DNA of 50,899 nucleotides from Mycobacterium innocens. Its GTDB lineage: Bacteria; Actinomycetota; Actinomycetes; Mycobacteriales; Mycobacteriaceae. The notes under the pieces were generated by a model. The model had not been told where the DNA came from, made no database searches, and was given only the letters and a program-made list of their open reading frames with translations. Made by a program: the position numbers and the translations under genes. The stretch is taken from NCBI RefSeq assembly GCF_900566055.1, contig NZ_UPHQ01000212.1:1-50899 (forward strand), read 5' to 3'. Shown here piece after piece: positions 1 to 10,486 of the stretch (position 1 is the stretch's first letter; each line of letters begins with the position of its first letter).

Positions 1-132
1 GCCCCAGCCCCGCCACCACCGGCTGCCCCGGCACCGTCCGGCTCGGCGTCGCCGAAACCGGCCGGGCCTTCGCATGCCCCGGCGCCCACCACGCCCGTGC
101 CGGGCGGGCCGATGCTCACCCCGGTGAGCTGA
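1..132 (+). CDS. C-terminal end of a proline-rich protein (partial)
   Basis: An open frame runs in from the left edge and ends at a TGA at 130-132, giving about 43 residues that are almost entirely Pro, Ala, Ser and Thr, ending in TPVS. This looks like the low-complexity tail of an exported or membrane-anchored actinobacterial protein. In M. tuberculosis the gene just upstream of mrp on the same strand is Rv1230c, a probable membrane protein, so this may be the end of its homologue. That is inferred from gene order only; no domain is visible here. Confidence 0.55.
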   Translation, partial: APAPPPPAAPAPSGSASPKPAGPSHAPAPTTPVPGGPMLTPVS

Positions 133-164
133 CCGGTCGACCGCCCGGCCGGCCGGAGCCGCCG

Positions 165-184
165 CCGCATAAACTCGGCGTTGA
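165..184 (+). promoter_or_regulatory. Candidate leaderless -10 element for mrp
   Basis: TAAACT lies at 170-175 and the ATG of mrp at 184 (an in-frame TTG at 181). No Shine-Dalgarno sequence precedes either codon. The spacing would place the transcription start within a few bases of the start codon, so a leaderless mRNA is likely. This is inferred from spacing alone. Confidence 0.4.
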
Positions 185-1335
185 TGTCCGAAACTCGAGA
201 TGACGCCGCCGACCTGACCGCCGCAGTTCGCTCCGCGCTGGCGAAAGTGATCGACCCCGAACTACGGCGGCCCATCACCGAACTCGGAATGGTCAAGGGT
301 ATCGACGTCAGCCCGCAGGGCGAGGTCCATGTCGGGATCTACCTGACCACCGCGGCCTGCCCGAAGAAGTCGGAAATCACCGAGCGTGTCGCCCGGGCGG
401 TGTCCGACGTTCCCGGCACCGGAGCCGTCCGGGTCAGCCTGGACGTCATGAGCGACGAGCAGCGCACCGAGTTGCGCAAACAGCTGCGCGGTGACGCGCG
501 GGAACCGGTCATCCCGTTCGCCCAGCCAAGCTCCTTGACCCGGGTCTATGCCGTCGCTTCGGGCAAGGGCGGCGTCGGCAAGTCCACCGTCACGGTCAAC
601 CTGGCCGCGGCGATGGCCGCCCGTGGCCTGTCGGTCGGCGTGCTGGACGCCGACATTCACGGCCATTCCATTCCCCGGATGATGGGTACCACCGACCGGC
701 CGACGCAGGTGGAGTCGATGATCCTGCCGCCCATCGCCCATGAGGTGCGGGTCATCTCGATCGCGCAATTCACCGAGGGCAACACGCCGGTGGTGTGGCG
801 CGGGCCGATGCTGCACCGGGCGCTGCAGCAGTTCCTGGCCGACGTCTACTGGGGTGATCTGGACGTGCTGCTGCTCGACCTGCCGCCCGGGACCGGCGAC
901 GTCGCCATTTCGGTGGCTCAGCTGATTCCCAACGCCGAGATCCTGGTGGTGACCACGCCGCAGCTGGCCGCCGCCGAAGTGGCCGAACGGGCCGGCAGCA
1001 TTGCCCTGCAGACCCGCCAGCGGATCGTCGGCGTCGTCGAAAACATGTCCGGGCTCACGCTGCCGGACGGCAGCACGCTGCAGGTGTTCGGCGAGGGCGG
1101 AGGTCAGCAGGTGGCCGAGCGGCTGACCCGCGCGATCGGCGCCGACGTGCCGCTGCTGGGTCGGATCCCGCTGGACCCGGCGCTAGTGGCCGCCGGTGAC
1201 TCGGGCGTGCCGCTGGTCTTGAGTGCGCCGGATTCGGCGGTGGGTAAAGAGCTGCTCAACATTGCCGAGAGCTTGGCCTCACGGCGGCGCGGGCTGGCCG
1301 GCATGTCGCTGGGGCTCGACCCGACCCGGCGCTGA
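184..1335 (+). CDS. mrp: Mrp/ApbC/NBP35-family Fe-S cluster carrier ATPase
   Basis: The protein has 383 residues and acts in the cytosol, binding ATP and assembling or transferring Fe-S clusters to apo-proteins. An N-terminal MIP18/DUF59 domain (about residues 10-95, with CPKKSE) is followed by a MinD-like P-loop domain with GKGGVGKST near residue 128 and DLPPGTGD near residue 235. The CxxC pair that most Mrp proteins use to bridge a cluster after VENMS is absent; here the stretch reads GLTLPDGST, as I recall for the M. tuberculosis protein. ATG at 184 is preferred over TTG at 181. The gene converges on tatB with an 8-bp gap. It matches Rv1229c closely over its whole length. Confidence 0.93.
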   Translation: MSETRDDAADLTAAVRSALAKVIDPELRRPITELGMVKGIDVSPQGEVHVGIYLTTAACPKKSEITERVARAVSDVPGTGAVRVSLDVMSDEQRTELRKQLRGDAREPVIPFAQPSSLTRVYAVASGKGGVGKSTVTVNLAAAMAARGLSVGVLDADIHGHSIPRMMGTTDRPTQVESMILPPIAHEVRVISIAQFTEGNTPVVWRGPMLHRALQQFLADVYWGDLDVLLLDLPPGTGDVAISVAQLIPNAEILVVTTPQLAAAEVAERAGSIALQTRQRIVGVVENMSGLTLPDGSTLQVFGEGGGQQVAERLTRAIGADVPLLGRIPLDPALVAAGDSGVPLVLSAPDSAVGKELLNIAESLASRRRGLAGMSLGLDPTRR

Positions 1336-1343
1336 GCGGCTGT

Positions 1344-1745
1344 TCAGGTCGCGTCGGAATCGAACGGAGGACGGGCGGGCTCGTCGGGAACGGGCCGTTC
1401 CGTCCCGGGCGTCGGGTGGGCCGGCTGCGCCGGAGTCGCGGCGGCCGGCTGGTCGAAGTTGCCGGTGAAGAAGGAATCGTCGCCGTCGAGCAGGTGCTTG
1501 GTCAGCGCCGCGCGCGGCGTCATGCCCCGCAGCTTCTGCAGGTCGCTGATGTGCCCGCGAAGGTCGTCGAATTCAGGCCCCATGTCCTCGCGCAGCTGAT
1601 TGGTCACGCCGCTGAGGTATTCCCGAGCCTGACGCAGCGCGCCCGCAGTCCAGCGGATCGCGCCGGGGAGCCGTTCCGGGCCAAGCACCACCAGCCCGAC
1701 CACGACGAGTACGAGCATCTCCCCCCAACCGACGTTGGCGAACAT
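1344..1745 (-). CDS. tatB: Sec-independent translocase subunit TatB
   Basis: 133 residues. It belongs to the twin-arginine translocase, which exports folded proteins; TatB works with TatC as the signal-peptide receptor in the inner membrane. Residues 3-22 form the single N-terminal membrane helix, followed by the family hinge LGPERLPGA, an amphipathic helix (residues 30-60) and an acidic, Pro/Ala-rich C-terminal tail typical of TatB rather than TatA. Rv1224 is the expected counterpart. It lies downstream of htrA on the same strand with a 52-bp gap and meets mrp tail to tail. TatC is elsewhere, as is usual in mycobacteria. Confidence 0.9.
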   Translation of the reverse strand: MFANVGWGEMLVLVVVGLVVLGPERLPGAIRWTAGALRQAREYLSGVTNQLREDMGPEFDDLRGHISDLQKLRGMTPRAALTKHLLDGDDSFFTGNFDQPAAATPAQPAHPTPGTERPVPDEPARPPFDSDAT

Positions 1746-1754
1746 CAGGTCGGA

Positions 1755-3396
<1,642 letters not shown>

Positions 3397-3484
3397 TTAT
3401 CGGTGTCCACCCTAGTATCCGTGACATTTCTGATGGCTGAAGCCAGCAGCCGGCCGGCCTTCATTCGGGGTGCAGCCAACCAAG

Positions 3485-3877
3485 CTAGCGACGCTTCCGC
3501 TGGCCACGGACATCGCGCGGAACGAAGGGATCCGGCAGCGGGGTCGCGTCGTCGGACGGCCGATGCGGGATTTCGGACAGCAACCCGAGCAGCGTGCTGG
3601 GGATGCGGATCGGGCGCGAGTCGCGTAGCGCGGCACGAGCACGGCTGTGGTCGTCTACTTCGGCAGCGCACTGCGGGCACAGCGACAGGTGATGCGCCGC
3701 GCGCAAGTGGGCGTTCATTGTCAGCTCACCATCGACAAACGCGGCAATGGCCTCGATGGAGAGGTGCTCGGTGGACCGGAACCGACGCGGCGCACCGACC
3801 GGCGCATCGCTTTGGGAAGCGAATTGGGTGGGAAGCCAGGAGAACGCGCGCCGAAACACATGTCCCCGGTCGGCCAT
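3485..3877 (-). CDS. rseA: Anti-sigma-E factor RseA (ZAS family)
   Basis: 130 residues. It binds and silences SigE; in M. tuberculosis release occurs under redox or envelope stress, with phosphorylation by PknB and degradation by ClpC1P2. The zinc-associated anti-sigma motif HxxxCxxC is clear (HLSLCPQC, about residues 58-65), preceded by the conserved helix EAIAAFVDGEL. ATG at 3877 is set by AAGGAG about 7 bp upstream and by the family start MAD-HVFRRAFSWLP. The C-terminal tail is shorter than in Rv1222 (154 aa from memory) and lacks its Gly/Ser-rich stretch. It lies between sigE and htrA on the same strand. Confidence 0.9.
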   Translation of the reverse strand: MADRGHVFRRAFSWLPTQFASQSDAPVGAPRRFRSTEHLSIEAIAAFVDGELTMNAHLRAAHHLSLCPQCAAEVDDHSRARAALRDSRPIRIPSTLLGLLSEIPHRPSDDATPLPDPFVPRDVRGQRKRR

Positions 3878-4029
3878 CACCGGCTCCTTCCCTGCGCTTT
3901 CGAGCCTTTTCCAGGCGTCATCTAGCCATTTGTTGGCTTGGTATTTCGAATGTAGCGCGGCCCGGTGCCGGATAACCATCTTCAGCGAGTAAAACCCGAG
4001 GATTTGGGACCAGTTGGCAACCACGAAGT

Positions 4030-4049
4030 AGCCAAACCGATGGTTGGCT
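4030..4049. repeat. Short hairpin in the sigE-rseA spacer
   Basis: AGCCAAACC at 4030-4038 pairs with GGTTGGCT at 4042-4049, one base bulged. It lies just past the sigE stop codon (4064-4066) in the 186-bp spacer before rseA, which has no other coding content. It could be a partial attenuator tuning the SigE:RseA ratio; that is inference from position only. Confidence 0.3.
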
Positions 4050-4063
4050 TGCTGGCGAGCGTC

Positions 4064-4828
4064 TTAACCGCCTGCCCTGGCCGGTCGTGCGTAAGCCTCG
4101 CCGTGTTCGGGATGGGCGGCAAGATAGTCGCGCAACGCCTGGCGTCCGCGGTGAATCCGGCTCCGCACGGTGCCGAGCTTGACACCGAGGGTGGCGCCAA
4201 TCTCCTCGTAGGACAGACCTTCGATATCGCACAACACGACTGCGGCACGGAACTCCGGCGGCAGCGAATCGAGGGCAGCCTGCAAATCGGGCCCCAGACG
4301 TGCGTCGTGATAGATCTGCTCGGGGTTGGGGTCGTCGGCAGGCACCCGGTCGTAGTCCTCGGGCAACGCCTCCATCCGGATGCGGGTCCGGCGGCGGACC
4401 ATGTCGAGAAACAGGTTGGTGGTGATGCGGTGCAACCAGCCCTCGAAGGTCCCCGGCTGGTAGTTCTGGACCGACCGGAAAACCCTGATGAACGTTTCTT
4501 GCGTCAGGTCCTCGGCATCGTGCTGATTGCCGGAGAGCCGATAGGCCAGCCGGTACACCCGGTCGGCGTGCTGGCGCACCAACTCGTCCCACGACGGCAT
4601 TGTGGCCTTGTCCCCGGTCGCGTCGAATACAGCCGTACCCAGCAACCCGTCGGACGGTTCGACCCACTCGTCATCGCGGATCTGTCGGGGGTGAGACATG
4701 GTTGTCGTGCTCAAAGTGGCGATGTCCTGTCCCTCCGGAACTCCCCTGCCATCAAGAGTTGGCAGCTCGTCTCCGGCAACGCGAAGTTGCCACTCAGTAT
4801 TCCCCGCCCAGCGTCCGCCTCGTTCCAT
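4064..4828 (-). CDS. sigE: ECF sigma factor SigE
   Basis: 254 residues. It directs RNA polymerase to envelope-, detergent- and phosphate-stress promoters. Region 2 (about residues 80-150, with [30 protein letters not shown] and [11 protein letters not shown]) and region 4 (about 175-235, with [20 protein letters not shown] and [11 protein letters not shown]) are almost identical to Rv1221. The N-terminal 60 residues diverge, as expected. Another ATG at 4699 (MSHPRQ) would give a 211-residue form; alternative starts of this kind are reported for M. tuberculosis SigE. It is divergent from the O-methyltransferase and upstream of rseA and htrA. Confidence 0.93.
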   Translation of the reverse strand: MERGGRWAGNTEWQLRVAGDELPTLDGRGVPEGQDIATLSTTTMSHPRQIRDDEWVEPSDGLLGTAVFDATGDKATMPSWDELVRQHADRVYRLAYRLSGNQHDAEDLTQETFIRVFRSVQNYQPGTFEGWLHRITTNLFLDMVRRRTRIRMEALPEDYDRVPADDPNPEQIYHDARLGPDLQAALDSLPPEFRAAVVLCDIEGLSYEEIGATLGVKLGTVRSRIHRGRQALRDYLAAHPEHGEAYARPARAGG

Positions 4829-5036
4829 ACCGATACCGTCGCGTACCGGCGTGTGGGCGGTATATGAGCAAACTGAGCTTTAGCTGAGAAACCATTTTGT
4901 TACCTGGATTTTCCTGGGCTTTTCGGTGGCGGGGTGACCTTCATCGCGCGACGCATCCCGGGCGTGTCCGCAGCGGCTGCGCGGTGCGGGTGCAGGTCCG
5001 GCCATCGGGCGCGCCTGCCCGACGGCGTCGCCGATC

Positions 5037-5056
5037 CGGCATACGCTGCCGACATG
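5037..5056 (+). promoter_or_regulatory. Candidate leaderless promoter of the O-methyltransferase
   Basis: TACGCT at 5042-5047 is followed by 6 bp and then ATG at 5054, so transcription would begin at or next to the A of the start codon. No Shine-Dalgarno sequence is present. This spacing also supports ATG 5054 over the upstream in-frame ATG at 4934. Confidence 0.45.
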
Positions 5057-5728
5057 GACGGCACCGGTGACAGCTCGGTCGCCCACGGCCCGCAGGCCCC
5101 CAGTCGAGCCGAACTGATGTCTGCGCACGCCGAGGGGTCGATATCTGAAGACGCGATCCTGACCAGCGCCCGTGAGCGGGCCATGGACATCGGCGCCGGA
5201 GCGGTGACTCCCGCGGTCGGCGCCCTGCTGAGCCTGCTGGCCAAGCTCAGCGGCGGCAAGGCGGTCGCCGAGGTGGGTACCGGAGCGGGTGTCAGCGGAC
5301 TGTGGTTGCTGTCCGGCATGAGCAATGACGGCGTGCTGACCACAATCGATATCGAGCCCGAGCACCTACGGCTCGCCAAGCAGGCCTTCCACGAGGCGGG
5401 AATCGGACCGTCGCGCACCAGACTGATCGGCGGGCGTGCCCAAGAGGTGTTGACCCGACTCGCCGACGAAGCCTATGACCTGGTATTCGTCGACGCCGAC
5501 CCGATGGACCAACCGGACTACGTGGTCGAGGGTGTGCGGTTGCTGCGACCCGGCGGGGTCATCGTGGTGCACCGGGCAGCGCTGGGCGGACGGGCCGGTG
5601 ATCCGGCGGCACGCGACGCCGAGGTGACCGCGGTCCGGGAGGCGGCCCGACTGATCGCCGAGGACGAACGGCTCACCCCGGCACTGGTGCCGCTGGGTGA
5701 TGGGCTGCTGGCCGCCGTCCGGGATTAG
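5054..5728 (+). CDS. SAM-dependent O-methyltransferase (Rv1220c type)
   Basis: 224 residues of the class I SAM methyltransferase fold, of the catechol/caffeoyl-CoA O-methyltransferase type. The SAM loop [14 protein letters not shown] is near residue 74, followed by TIDIEPEHL (acidic residue binding ribose) and [15 protein letters not shown], where the Asp residues would bind a divalent metal in this family. The substrate is unknown. The start is set at 5054 by homology to the ~215-residue Rv1220c and the promoter just upstream; 40 further upstream codons have poor coding character. The conserved position divergent from sigE suggests it may share stress control, but nothing in the sequence proves that. 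Confidence 0.85.
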   Translation: MDGTGDSSVAHGPQAPSRAELMSAHAEGSISEDAILTSARERAMDIGAGAVTPAVGALLSLLAKLSGGKAVAEVGTGAGVSGLWLLSGMSNDGVLTTIDIEPEHLRLAKQAFHEAGIGPSRTRLIGGRAQEVLTRLADEAYDLVFVDADPMDQPDYVVEGVRLLRPGGVIVVHRAALGGRAGDPAARDAEVTAVREAARLIAEDERLTPALVPLGDGLLAAVRD

Positions 5729-6001
5729 GAGAAAGCTCGGATTTGGCCGAGTGCTCGTCTGGCTTCTACGACGTTCGCGTCGAATCGTCCACGGTGGATC
5801 CACCCGTGACCGCCGCGGGGATCGGCCTGGGCTTGATCGCCGCCGAACAGATTCCGGCGGTAGGAGGCAGCAACGCGAACATGTTGCCCTCAGGTACCTG
5901 ATGGCAAACAAGCCTCGCGTCCACGAGTTCCCGACCGCCCCCTCCACACCCAGTGCTTCACTGCTCAGGCCGATAATCCAGCGAGGCGCACCGGCCAACG
6001 A
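5729..6001. other. Spacer without a recognisable gene
   Basis: Follows the O-methyltransferase stop. Only short overlapping frames with unnatural composition are present on either strand, and I see no convincing start site or domain. Together with the two small minus-strand frames to its right it makes a roughly 790-bp stretch that, as I recall, is much shorter in M. tuberculosis, so it may be decayed or inserted DNA. Confidence 0.4.
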
Positions 6002-6208
6002 TCAGGGGCACATGAACGAAATCGGCGGGCAGACAAACGTGCCCGGGTCAAGTGGGCCTTCGGCATAGACCCCTGGCTGGCCTGATACCTGGTGGTATTC
6101 GTGGCAGATGTTCATGTCCCAGCCAGTCGCCAGGTCTCGAACCCGAAAATCAACTGGGTCTCCCGGGCAAGGTGCCGTGGCAGACCGGGTCGCACCGAAC
6201 ATCGGCAC
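6002..6208 (-). pseudogene. Remnant of a small Cys-containing exported protein (tentative)
   Basis: A 68-residue frame has a protein-like C-terminal part (CPGDPVDFRVRDLATGWDMN, then ICHEYHQ and a CPPISFMCP end). The paired cysteines and DP start resemble small secreted mycobacterial proteins I have seen, but no signal peptide or ribosome site precedes it. It is in the same frame as the next small gene upstream, separated only by a stop at 6251-6253, so the two may be halves of one broken gene. Function unknown. Confidence 0.3.
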
Positions 6209-6250
6209 CCGCAGTCGCGGCGCCCGGCCCTTCCATGTCCGCGCCCATCC

Positions 6251-6469
6251 TCAGGGAGCATGTTCTTTTGCTGCGCCCAAGTACACATTGGCGGCGCCGC
6301 TATCGATCCCAAATTGCGTAATCGCACGAAACGCGTTGAGGCCGACATCACATAGGGAAGGTCCGGCATCTCGTCGGCTGCCGCGTCGGTTGGCCACTCG
6401 GTAGGCCGATGACGCATGGGCGGCCGCGTCCGCGGTCTTGCAGAACTGAACAAAGGCCCGCAGAGACAC
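6251..6469 (-). CDS. Small hypothetical protein divergent from the TetR gene
   Basis: A 72-residue frame beginning at GTG 6469. Its start is unusually well supported: AAGGAGGTGG at 6482-6473, a near-perfect ribosome site, is placed about 6 bp upstream. The product (SLRAFVQFCKTADAAAHASS at the start, AITQFGIDSGAANVYLGA near the end) shows no family I recognise. It is transcribed away from the TetR gene, and its upstream region is the TetR operator, so it could be co-regulated. It may instead be the front half of a broken gene, since the same frame stays open beyond its stop codon. Confidence 0.4.
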   Translation of the reverse strand: MSLRAFVQFCKTADAAAHASSAYRVANRRGSRRDAGPSLCDVGLNAFRAITQFGIDSGAANVYLGAAKEHAP

Positions 6470-6480
6470 AGGCCACCTCC

Positions 6481-6510
6481 TTGACTTTGTCCTGAACGAC
6501 CGTTTAACCT
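6481..6510 (+). promoter_or_regulatory. Core promoter of the TetR-ABC operon
   Basis: TTGACT at 6481-6486, an 18-bp spacer and TAACCT at 6505-6510 form a good sigma-A-type promoter. The ATG at 6518 starts 7 bp past the -10 element, so the mRNA is predicted to be leaderless. Both palindromic operators (6492-6507 and 6511-6528) overlap this promoter or its start site. Confidence 0.55.
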
Positions 6511-6528
6511 ACTGAACATGCGTTCAGT
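6492..6528. promoter_or_regulatory. Tandem palindromic operators, probable TetR autoregulatory site
   Basis: ACTGAACATGCGTTCAGT at 6511-6528 has perfect 7-bp arms and spans the start codon. A second, imperfect copy, CTGAACGACCGTTTAA at 6492-6507, lies 19 bp upstream and shares the CTGAAC-N4-GTT core. Position across the -10 and start of a TetR gene is the usual arrangement for self-repression. The assignment to this TetR protein is inferred from position. Confidence 0.6.
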
Positions 6529-7156
6529 CGACTTGACTGCGGCGGCCCGCATCAGAGACGCGGCCATCGAGCAGTTCGGTCAGCATGGCTTCGGCGTTGG
6601 ACTGCGAACCATCGCCGAAGCCGCGGGAGTGAGCGCCGCCCTGGTCATCCACCATTTCGGCTCCAAGGAGGGTTTGCGCAAGGCCTGCGACGACTACGTC
6701 GCCGAAGAGATCCGCAGCGAAAAGTCGACGGCCATGCAGTCCAACGACCCGGCCACCTGGCTCGGCCAGCTCGCCCAAGTCGAGTCCTACGCACCACTGA
6801 TGGCCTACCTGGTGCGCAGCATGCAATCCGGCGGTGAATTGGCAATGACGTTGTGGCAGACGATGATCGACAATGCCGAAGACTACCTCGAAGAAGGAGT
6901 GCGCGCCGGCACCGTCAACCCCAGCCGCGACCCGCAAGCCAGGGCCAAATACCTGGCCATCACCGGCGGTGGCGGCTTTCTGTTGTACCTGCAAATGCAC
7001 TCAACCCCAACCGATCTGCGTGCGGTACTCCGTGATTACACGCGCGACATGGTGCTGCCGGCGCTAGAGGTCTACACCGAGGGCCTGCTGACTGATCGCT
7101 CCATGTACGAGGCCTTCCTCGCCGAAGAGAAGCAAGGAGAATCCGATGTCCAGTGA
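6518..7156 (+). CDS. TetR-family repressor of the downstream ABC exporter (Rv1219c type)
   Basis: 212 residues. The N-terminal helix-turn-helix (about residues 10-55: [20 protein letters not shown], then [16 protein letters not shown]) is a standard TetR DNA-binding domain; the C-terminal ligand-binding domain is less conserved. In M. tuberculosis Rv1219c represses the Rv1218c-Rv1217c efflux pump. The gene overlaps the ATPase gene by 11 bp, so the three are co-translated, and a two-copy palindrome at its start codon indicates autoregulation. The inducing ligand cannot be told from sequence. Confidence 0.88.
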   Translation: MRSVDLTAAARIRDAAIEQFGQHGFGVGLRTIAEAAGVSAALVIHHFGSKEGLRKACDDYVAEEIRSEKSTAMQSNDPATWLGQLAQVESYAPLMAYLVRSMQSGGELAMTLWQTMIDNAEDYLEEGVRAGTVNPSRDPQARAKYLAITGGGGFLLYLQMHSTPTDLRAVLRDYTRDMVLPALEVYTEGLLTDRSMYEAFLAEEKQGESDVQ

Positions 7157-8084
7157 CAACGCCTCGACCCTCATCGATATTCGAGGGCTGATCAAGAACT
7201 TCGGGGTGGTGCGTGCGCTCGACGGCCTTGACCTCACCGTGCACGAAGGCGAGGTGCACGGATTTCTCGGACCCAATGGCGCCGGGAAGTCGACCACCAT
7301 CCGGATCCTGTTAGGCCTGGCGAAAGCTGACGGCGGCAGTGCGCGGCTGCTGGGTCGCGACCCCTGGGCTGACGCGGTTCAGTTGCACCGCCAAATTGCC
7401 TATGTTCCAGGGGATGTCACATTGTGGCCGACGTTGACTGGTGGCGAGACGATCGATCTGCTGGCTCGGATGCGGGGGGGTATCGACGAGAAGCTTCGGG
7501 CGGAGTTGATCGAGCGCTTCGAGTTCGACCCTGGCAAGAAGGTACGCACCTACTCGAAAGGCAACCGCCAGAAGGTGTCCCTGATTTCGGCATTTTCGTC
7601 ACGGGCCAGGCTGCTGCTGCTGGACGAACCTTCCAGCGGGTTGGACCCGTTGATGGAGAACGTCTTTCAGCAATGTGTCAAGGAAGCGCGCGACCGTGGG
7701 GTCACCATCCTGCTCTCCAGCCATATTCTGGCCGAAACGGAAGCCCTGTGCGAACGGGTCACCATCATTCAGGCCGGCAAGACCGTCGAGAGCGGCTCAT
7801 TGGAATCCATGCGCCACCTCAGCCGAACCTCGATCAAGGCCGAAATGATCGGCGACCCGGGCGATCTCACCAGGATCAAGGGCGTCGAGGACGTTACGGT
7901 CGAGGGCACCACGGTGCGGGCCCAGGTCGACAGCGAAAGCCTGGGTGAACTGGTCCGGGTGCTCGGTGACGCCGGGGTGCGCAGTCTGGTCAGCCAACCA
8001 CCTTCGCTCGAGGAACTTTTCCTGCGCCACTACAGCGTCGGCTCGCGCGCCGGCGAACACGCCCAGGAGGTACCGGCGACATGA
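7146..8084 (+). CDS. ABC exporter ATP-binding subunit (Rv1218c type)
   Basis: 312 residues. It energises export through the membrane partner encoded next. It has Walker A (GPNGAGKST, near residue 44), signature-like YSKGNRQKV (near 137), Walker B with catalytic Glu ([13 protein letters not shown], near 158) and the switch His (LLSSHILAE). This DrrA/tetronasin-type class pumps lipophilic drugs or lipids; the M. tuberculosis pump is linked to multidrug efflux. Ribosome site AAGGAGA precedes ATG 7146. It overlaps the TetR gene by 11 bp and the permease gene by 4 bp (ATGA). Confidence 0.9.
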   Translation: MSSDNASTLIDIRGLIKNFGVVRALDGLDLTVHEGEVHGFLGPNGAGKSTTIRILLGLAKADGGSARLLGRDPWADAVQLHRQIAYVPGDVTLWPTLTGGETIDLLARMRGGIDEKLRAELIERFEFDPGKKVRTYSKGNRQKVSLISAFSSRARLLLLDEPSSGLDPLMENVFQQCVKEARDRGVTILLSSHILAETEALCERVTIIQAGKTVESGSLESMRHLSRTSIKAEMIGDPGDLTRIKGVEDVTVEGTTVRAQVDSESLGELVRVLGDAGVRSLVSQPPSLEELFLRHYSVGSRAGEHAQEVPAT

Positions 8085-9727
8085 GCACCGCAACGCTGAA
8101 TCGCCCGCGCCCCGAACCACAATCTGCACCGCCACGCGGCTCGGCTTTCACCGGCACCCTCGGACTGCTGCGGCTTTACCTGCGTCGCGACCGCGTGGTG
8201 TTGCCGCTGTGGGTGTTGCTGCTCTCGGCGCCGCTGGCCACGGTGTACGTGAGCAGTATCGAGAAGGTCTACCCCACCCAGCAGGATCGTGCGGGGTTCG
8301 TGGCCTCGATCGCGGCCAGCCCGGCCCAGCGAGCGCTCTATGGTCAGGTCTACAACGACAGTCTCGGCGCCGTCGGCGTCTGGAAAGCCGGAATGTTTCA
8401 CACCCTCATCGCGGTGGCGGTCATCCTCACCGTTATCCGCCACACCCGGGCCGACGAGGAGACCGGCCGCGCCGAGCTGATCGAGTCCACCGCCGTCGGC
8501 CGCTACGCGAGCCTCAGTGCGGCACTGCTGTTGTCGTTTTCGGCATCGATCGCTACCGGTGCTATCGGTGCGGCGGGGCTGCTGACCACCAAGGTGGCAC
8601 CAGCCGGGTCGCTGGCCTTCGGCGCGGCCCTGGCCGGGTCGGGATTGGTGTTCACCGCCGTGGCCGCCGTCGCCGCGCAGCTATCGCCCAGCGCCCGAGT
8701 GACCCGGGGTGTCGCGTTCGCCGTGCTCGGCACGGTGTTCGCGCTAAGGGCCGTCGGTGACGCCGGATCGGGCGCGCTGTCCTGGTTTTCCCCGCTGGGG
8801 TGGTCACTTCAGGTCAGGCCCTATGCGGGGGATCACTGGTGGGTGTTGCTACTGCACCTGGCGACGGCCGCCGCGCTGACCGTGGTGGCCTATCGGCTGC
8901 TCGCCGGCCGCGACGTCGGCGCCGGGCTCATCGCCGAACGCGGCGGCCCCGTCGCCGCCGCACCCTGGCTGGGCAACGTCTTCGGGCTGGCGTGGCGGCT
9001 TGACCGCGGCGCGGTGCTGGTCTGGACCGTGGGGCTGGTGCTTTACGGCCTGTTGATCGGCAGCGTGGTGCACGGCATCGGACAGGAGTTGGGCAGTGGC
9101 ACCGCGGTACGAGACATCGTCGCGCGGTTGGGCGGCACCAGCGTGCTGGAGCAAGCCTTTGTCGCGGTGGGCTTCACCATGCTGGGCATGATCTCCGCCG
9201 CGTTCGCCGTCTCGGTGTCGCTACGCCTGCACCAGGAGGAACTCGCACAGCACGCCGAGACCCTGCTCGCCGGATCGGTGTCCCGGATTCGGTTACTGTC
9301 AAGCCATTTGGTGATCGCGCTGGCCGCGCCTGCGGCGGCGATACTGCTCGGCGGCGTGGTCACCGGCCTTACCTACGGCGCCGCCGCCGGCGACCTCGGC
9401 GGCAAGCTGACCACCGCTGTCGCCACCGCGGCGGTCCAGCTGCCGGGCGTCTGGCTGCTGTCCGCGGTGACCATCGCATTGTTCGGTGTGGCACCGCGGT
9501 TCACCCCGGTGGCGTGGGGGGTGCTGGTCGGCTTCGTCGCGTTGTACCTGCTTGGTTCGTTGTCGGGGTTCCCGCAGTGGGTGCTGGACTTGGAACCTTT
9601 CGCACACACTCCGCGAGTTGGCGGCAGCGACTTCACCGCCGAGCCACTGCTGTGGCTGCTGGCGATCGATGCGGGATTGACCACGTTGGGCGCCGTGGCT
9701 TTTCAACGGCGTGACATGCGGAGTTAG
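8081..9727 (+). CDS. ABC exporter permease (Rv1217c type)
   Basis: 548 residues of polytopic inner-membrane protein, the permease of the preceding ATPase. It is made of two similar halves, each with a long hydrophilic loop after the first helix and about six membrane segments (for example [20 protein letters not shown] near residue 45 and [16 protein letters not shown] in the second half). This double-length form is typical of tetronasin/daunorubicin-like exporters in Actinobacteria. ATG 8081 overlaps the ATPase stop by 4 bp, implying translational coupling. Substrate unknown; regulation through the TetR gene at the operon start is likely. Confidence 0.88.
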   Translation: MSTATLNRPRPEPQSAPPRGSAFTGTLGLLRLYLRRDRVVLPLWVLLLSAPLATVYVSSIEKVYPTQQDRAGFVASIAASPAQRALYGQVYNDSLGAVGVWKAGMFHTLIAVAVILTVIRHTRADEETGRAELIESTAVGRYASLSAALLLSFSASIATGAIGAAGLLTTKVAPAGSLAFGAALAGSGLVFTAVAAVAAQLSPSARVTRGVAFAVLGTVFALRAVGDAGSGALSWFSPLGWSLQVRPYAGDHWWVLLLHLATAAALTVVAYRLLAGRDVGAGLIAERGGPVAAAPWLGNVFGLAWRLDRGAVLVWTVGLVLYGLLIGSVVHGIGQELGSGTAVRDIVARLGGTSVLEQAFVAVGFTMLGMISAAFAVSVSLRLHQEELAQHAETLLAGSVSRIRLLSSHLVIALAAPAAAILLGGVVTGLTYGAAAGDLGGKLTTAVATAAVQLPGVWLLSAVTIALFGVAPRFTPVAWGVLVGFVALYLLGSLSGFPQWVLDLEPFAHTPRVGGSDFTAEPLLWLLAIDAGLTTLGAVAFQRRDMRS

Positions 9728-9748
9728 CCGAGAGCATCGGGAGGGGAT

Positions 9749-10423
9749 ATGAAAACTGGTCTGCGGGCCGTGATCTCGGGGCTGGCCGGTCTGGCCGTAT
9801 TCGGATTCGTGCTGTTTTACCCTGCGGGCACGTTCAACTATTGGCAGGCATGGGTTTTCATCGCAGTATTCACGGTTGCAACGATGGTGCCCAGCATCTA
9901 CCTGGCCCGGACAAACCCGGCCGCACTGCAGCGGCGCATGCACGCGGGACCGCGCGCGGAAACCAGAACTGCCCAAAAATTCATCATCATGGGCGCGTTC
10001 GTCGGTGTCTTCGCCATCATGGTGCTCAGCGTGCTCGACCATCGATTCGGGTGGTCGGCAGTGCCGATGGCGGTATGCGTAGTCGGCGACCTACTCGTCG
10101 CGACCGGACTCGGAATCGCCATGCTGGTGGTCGTCCAGAACAGTTACGCCGCCGCGACGGTGACGGTGGAGGCGGGCCAGAAGGTAGTGTCCAGCGGTTT
10201 CTACCGGTTCGTGCGGCACCCGATGTACGTCGGGAACGTGATCTTGATGGTGGGCATGCCGCTTGCGCTCGGCTCCTATTGGGGGCTGCTGGGTGTCATC
10301 CCGGGGATGCTCGCCCTCGTTTTCCGCATTCTGGACGAGGAGAAGGCACTCGCCGTCGAACTGGATGGATATCGCGACTACATGCAGCGGGTGCGCTATC
10401 GGTTACTGCCCCACGTCTGGTAG
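9749..10423 (+). CDS. Isoprenylcysteine-carboxyl-methyltransferase-like membrane protein (Rv1216c type)
   Basis: 224 residues with about five membrane helices. The C-terminal part has the ICMT/PEMT fold signature: FYRFVRHPMYVGNV (RHPMY, near residue 153) and EEKALAVELDGYRDYMQRV, which bind SAM in characterised relatives. Bacterial members methylate lipid-borne or small hydrophobic substrates; the substrate here is unknown. A purine-rich GGGAGGGGAT precedes ATG 9749. It follows the ABC permease after 21 bp, so it probably belongs to the TetR-controlled operon. Confidence 0.82.
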   Translation: MKTGLRAVISGLAGLAVFGFVLFYPAGTFNYWQAWVFIAVFTVATMVPSIYLARTNPAALQRRMHAGPRAETRTAQKFIIMGAFVGVFAIMVLSVLDHRFGWSAVPMAVCVVGDLLVATGLGIAMLVVVQNSYAAATVTVEAGQKVVSSGFYRFVRHPMYVGNVILMVGMPLALGSYWGLLGVIPGMLALVFRILDEEKALAVELDGYRDYMQRVRYRLLPHVW

Positions 10424-10451
10424 CAAGTCGGATCTGAGCTACGAAATTCGG

Positions 10452-10486
10452 TTGCTGCCAAGCCGGCACGTTCTAAGGTAACGGCG
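10452..10486 (+). promoter_or_regulatory. Candidate leaderless promoter of the CocE-type hydrolase
   Basis: TTGCTG at 10452-10457, a 16-bp spacer, TAAGGT at 10474-10479, then 6 bp to GTG 10486. There is no Shine-Dalgarno sequence. This suggests that the hydrolase has its own promoter in the 62-bp gap after the methyltransferase gene. Confidence 0.45.
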
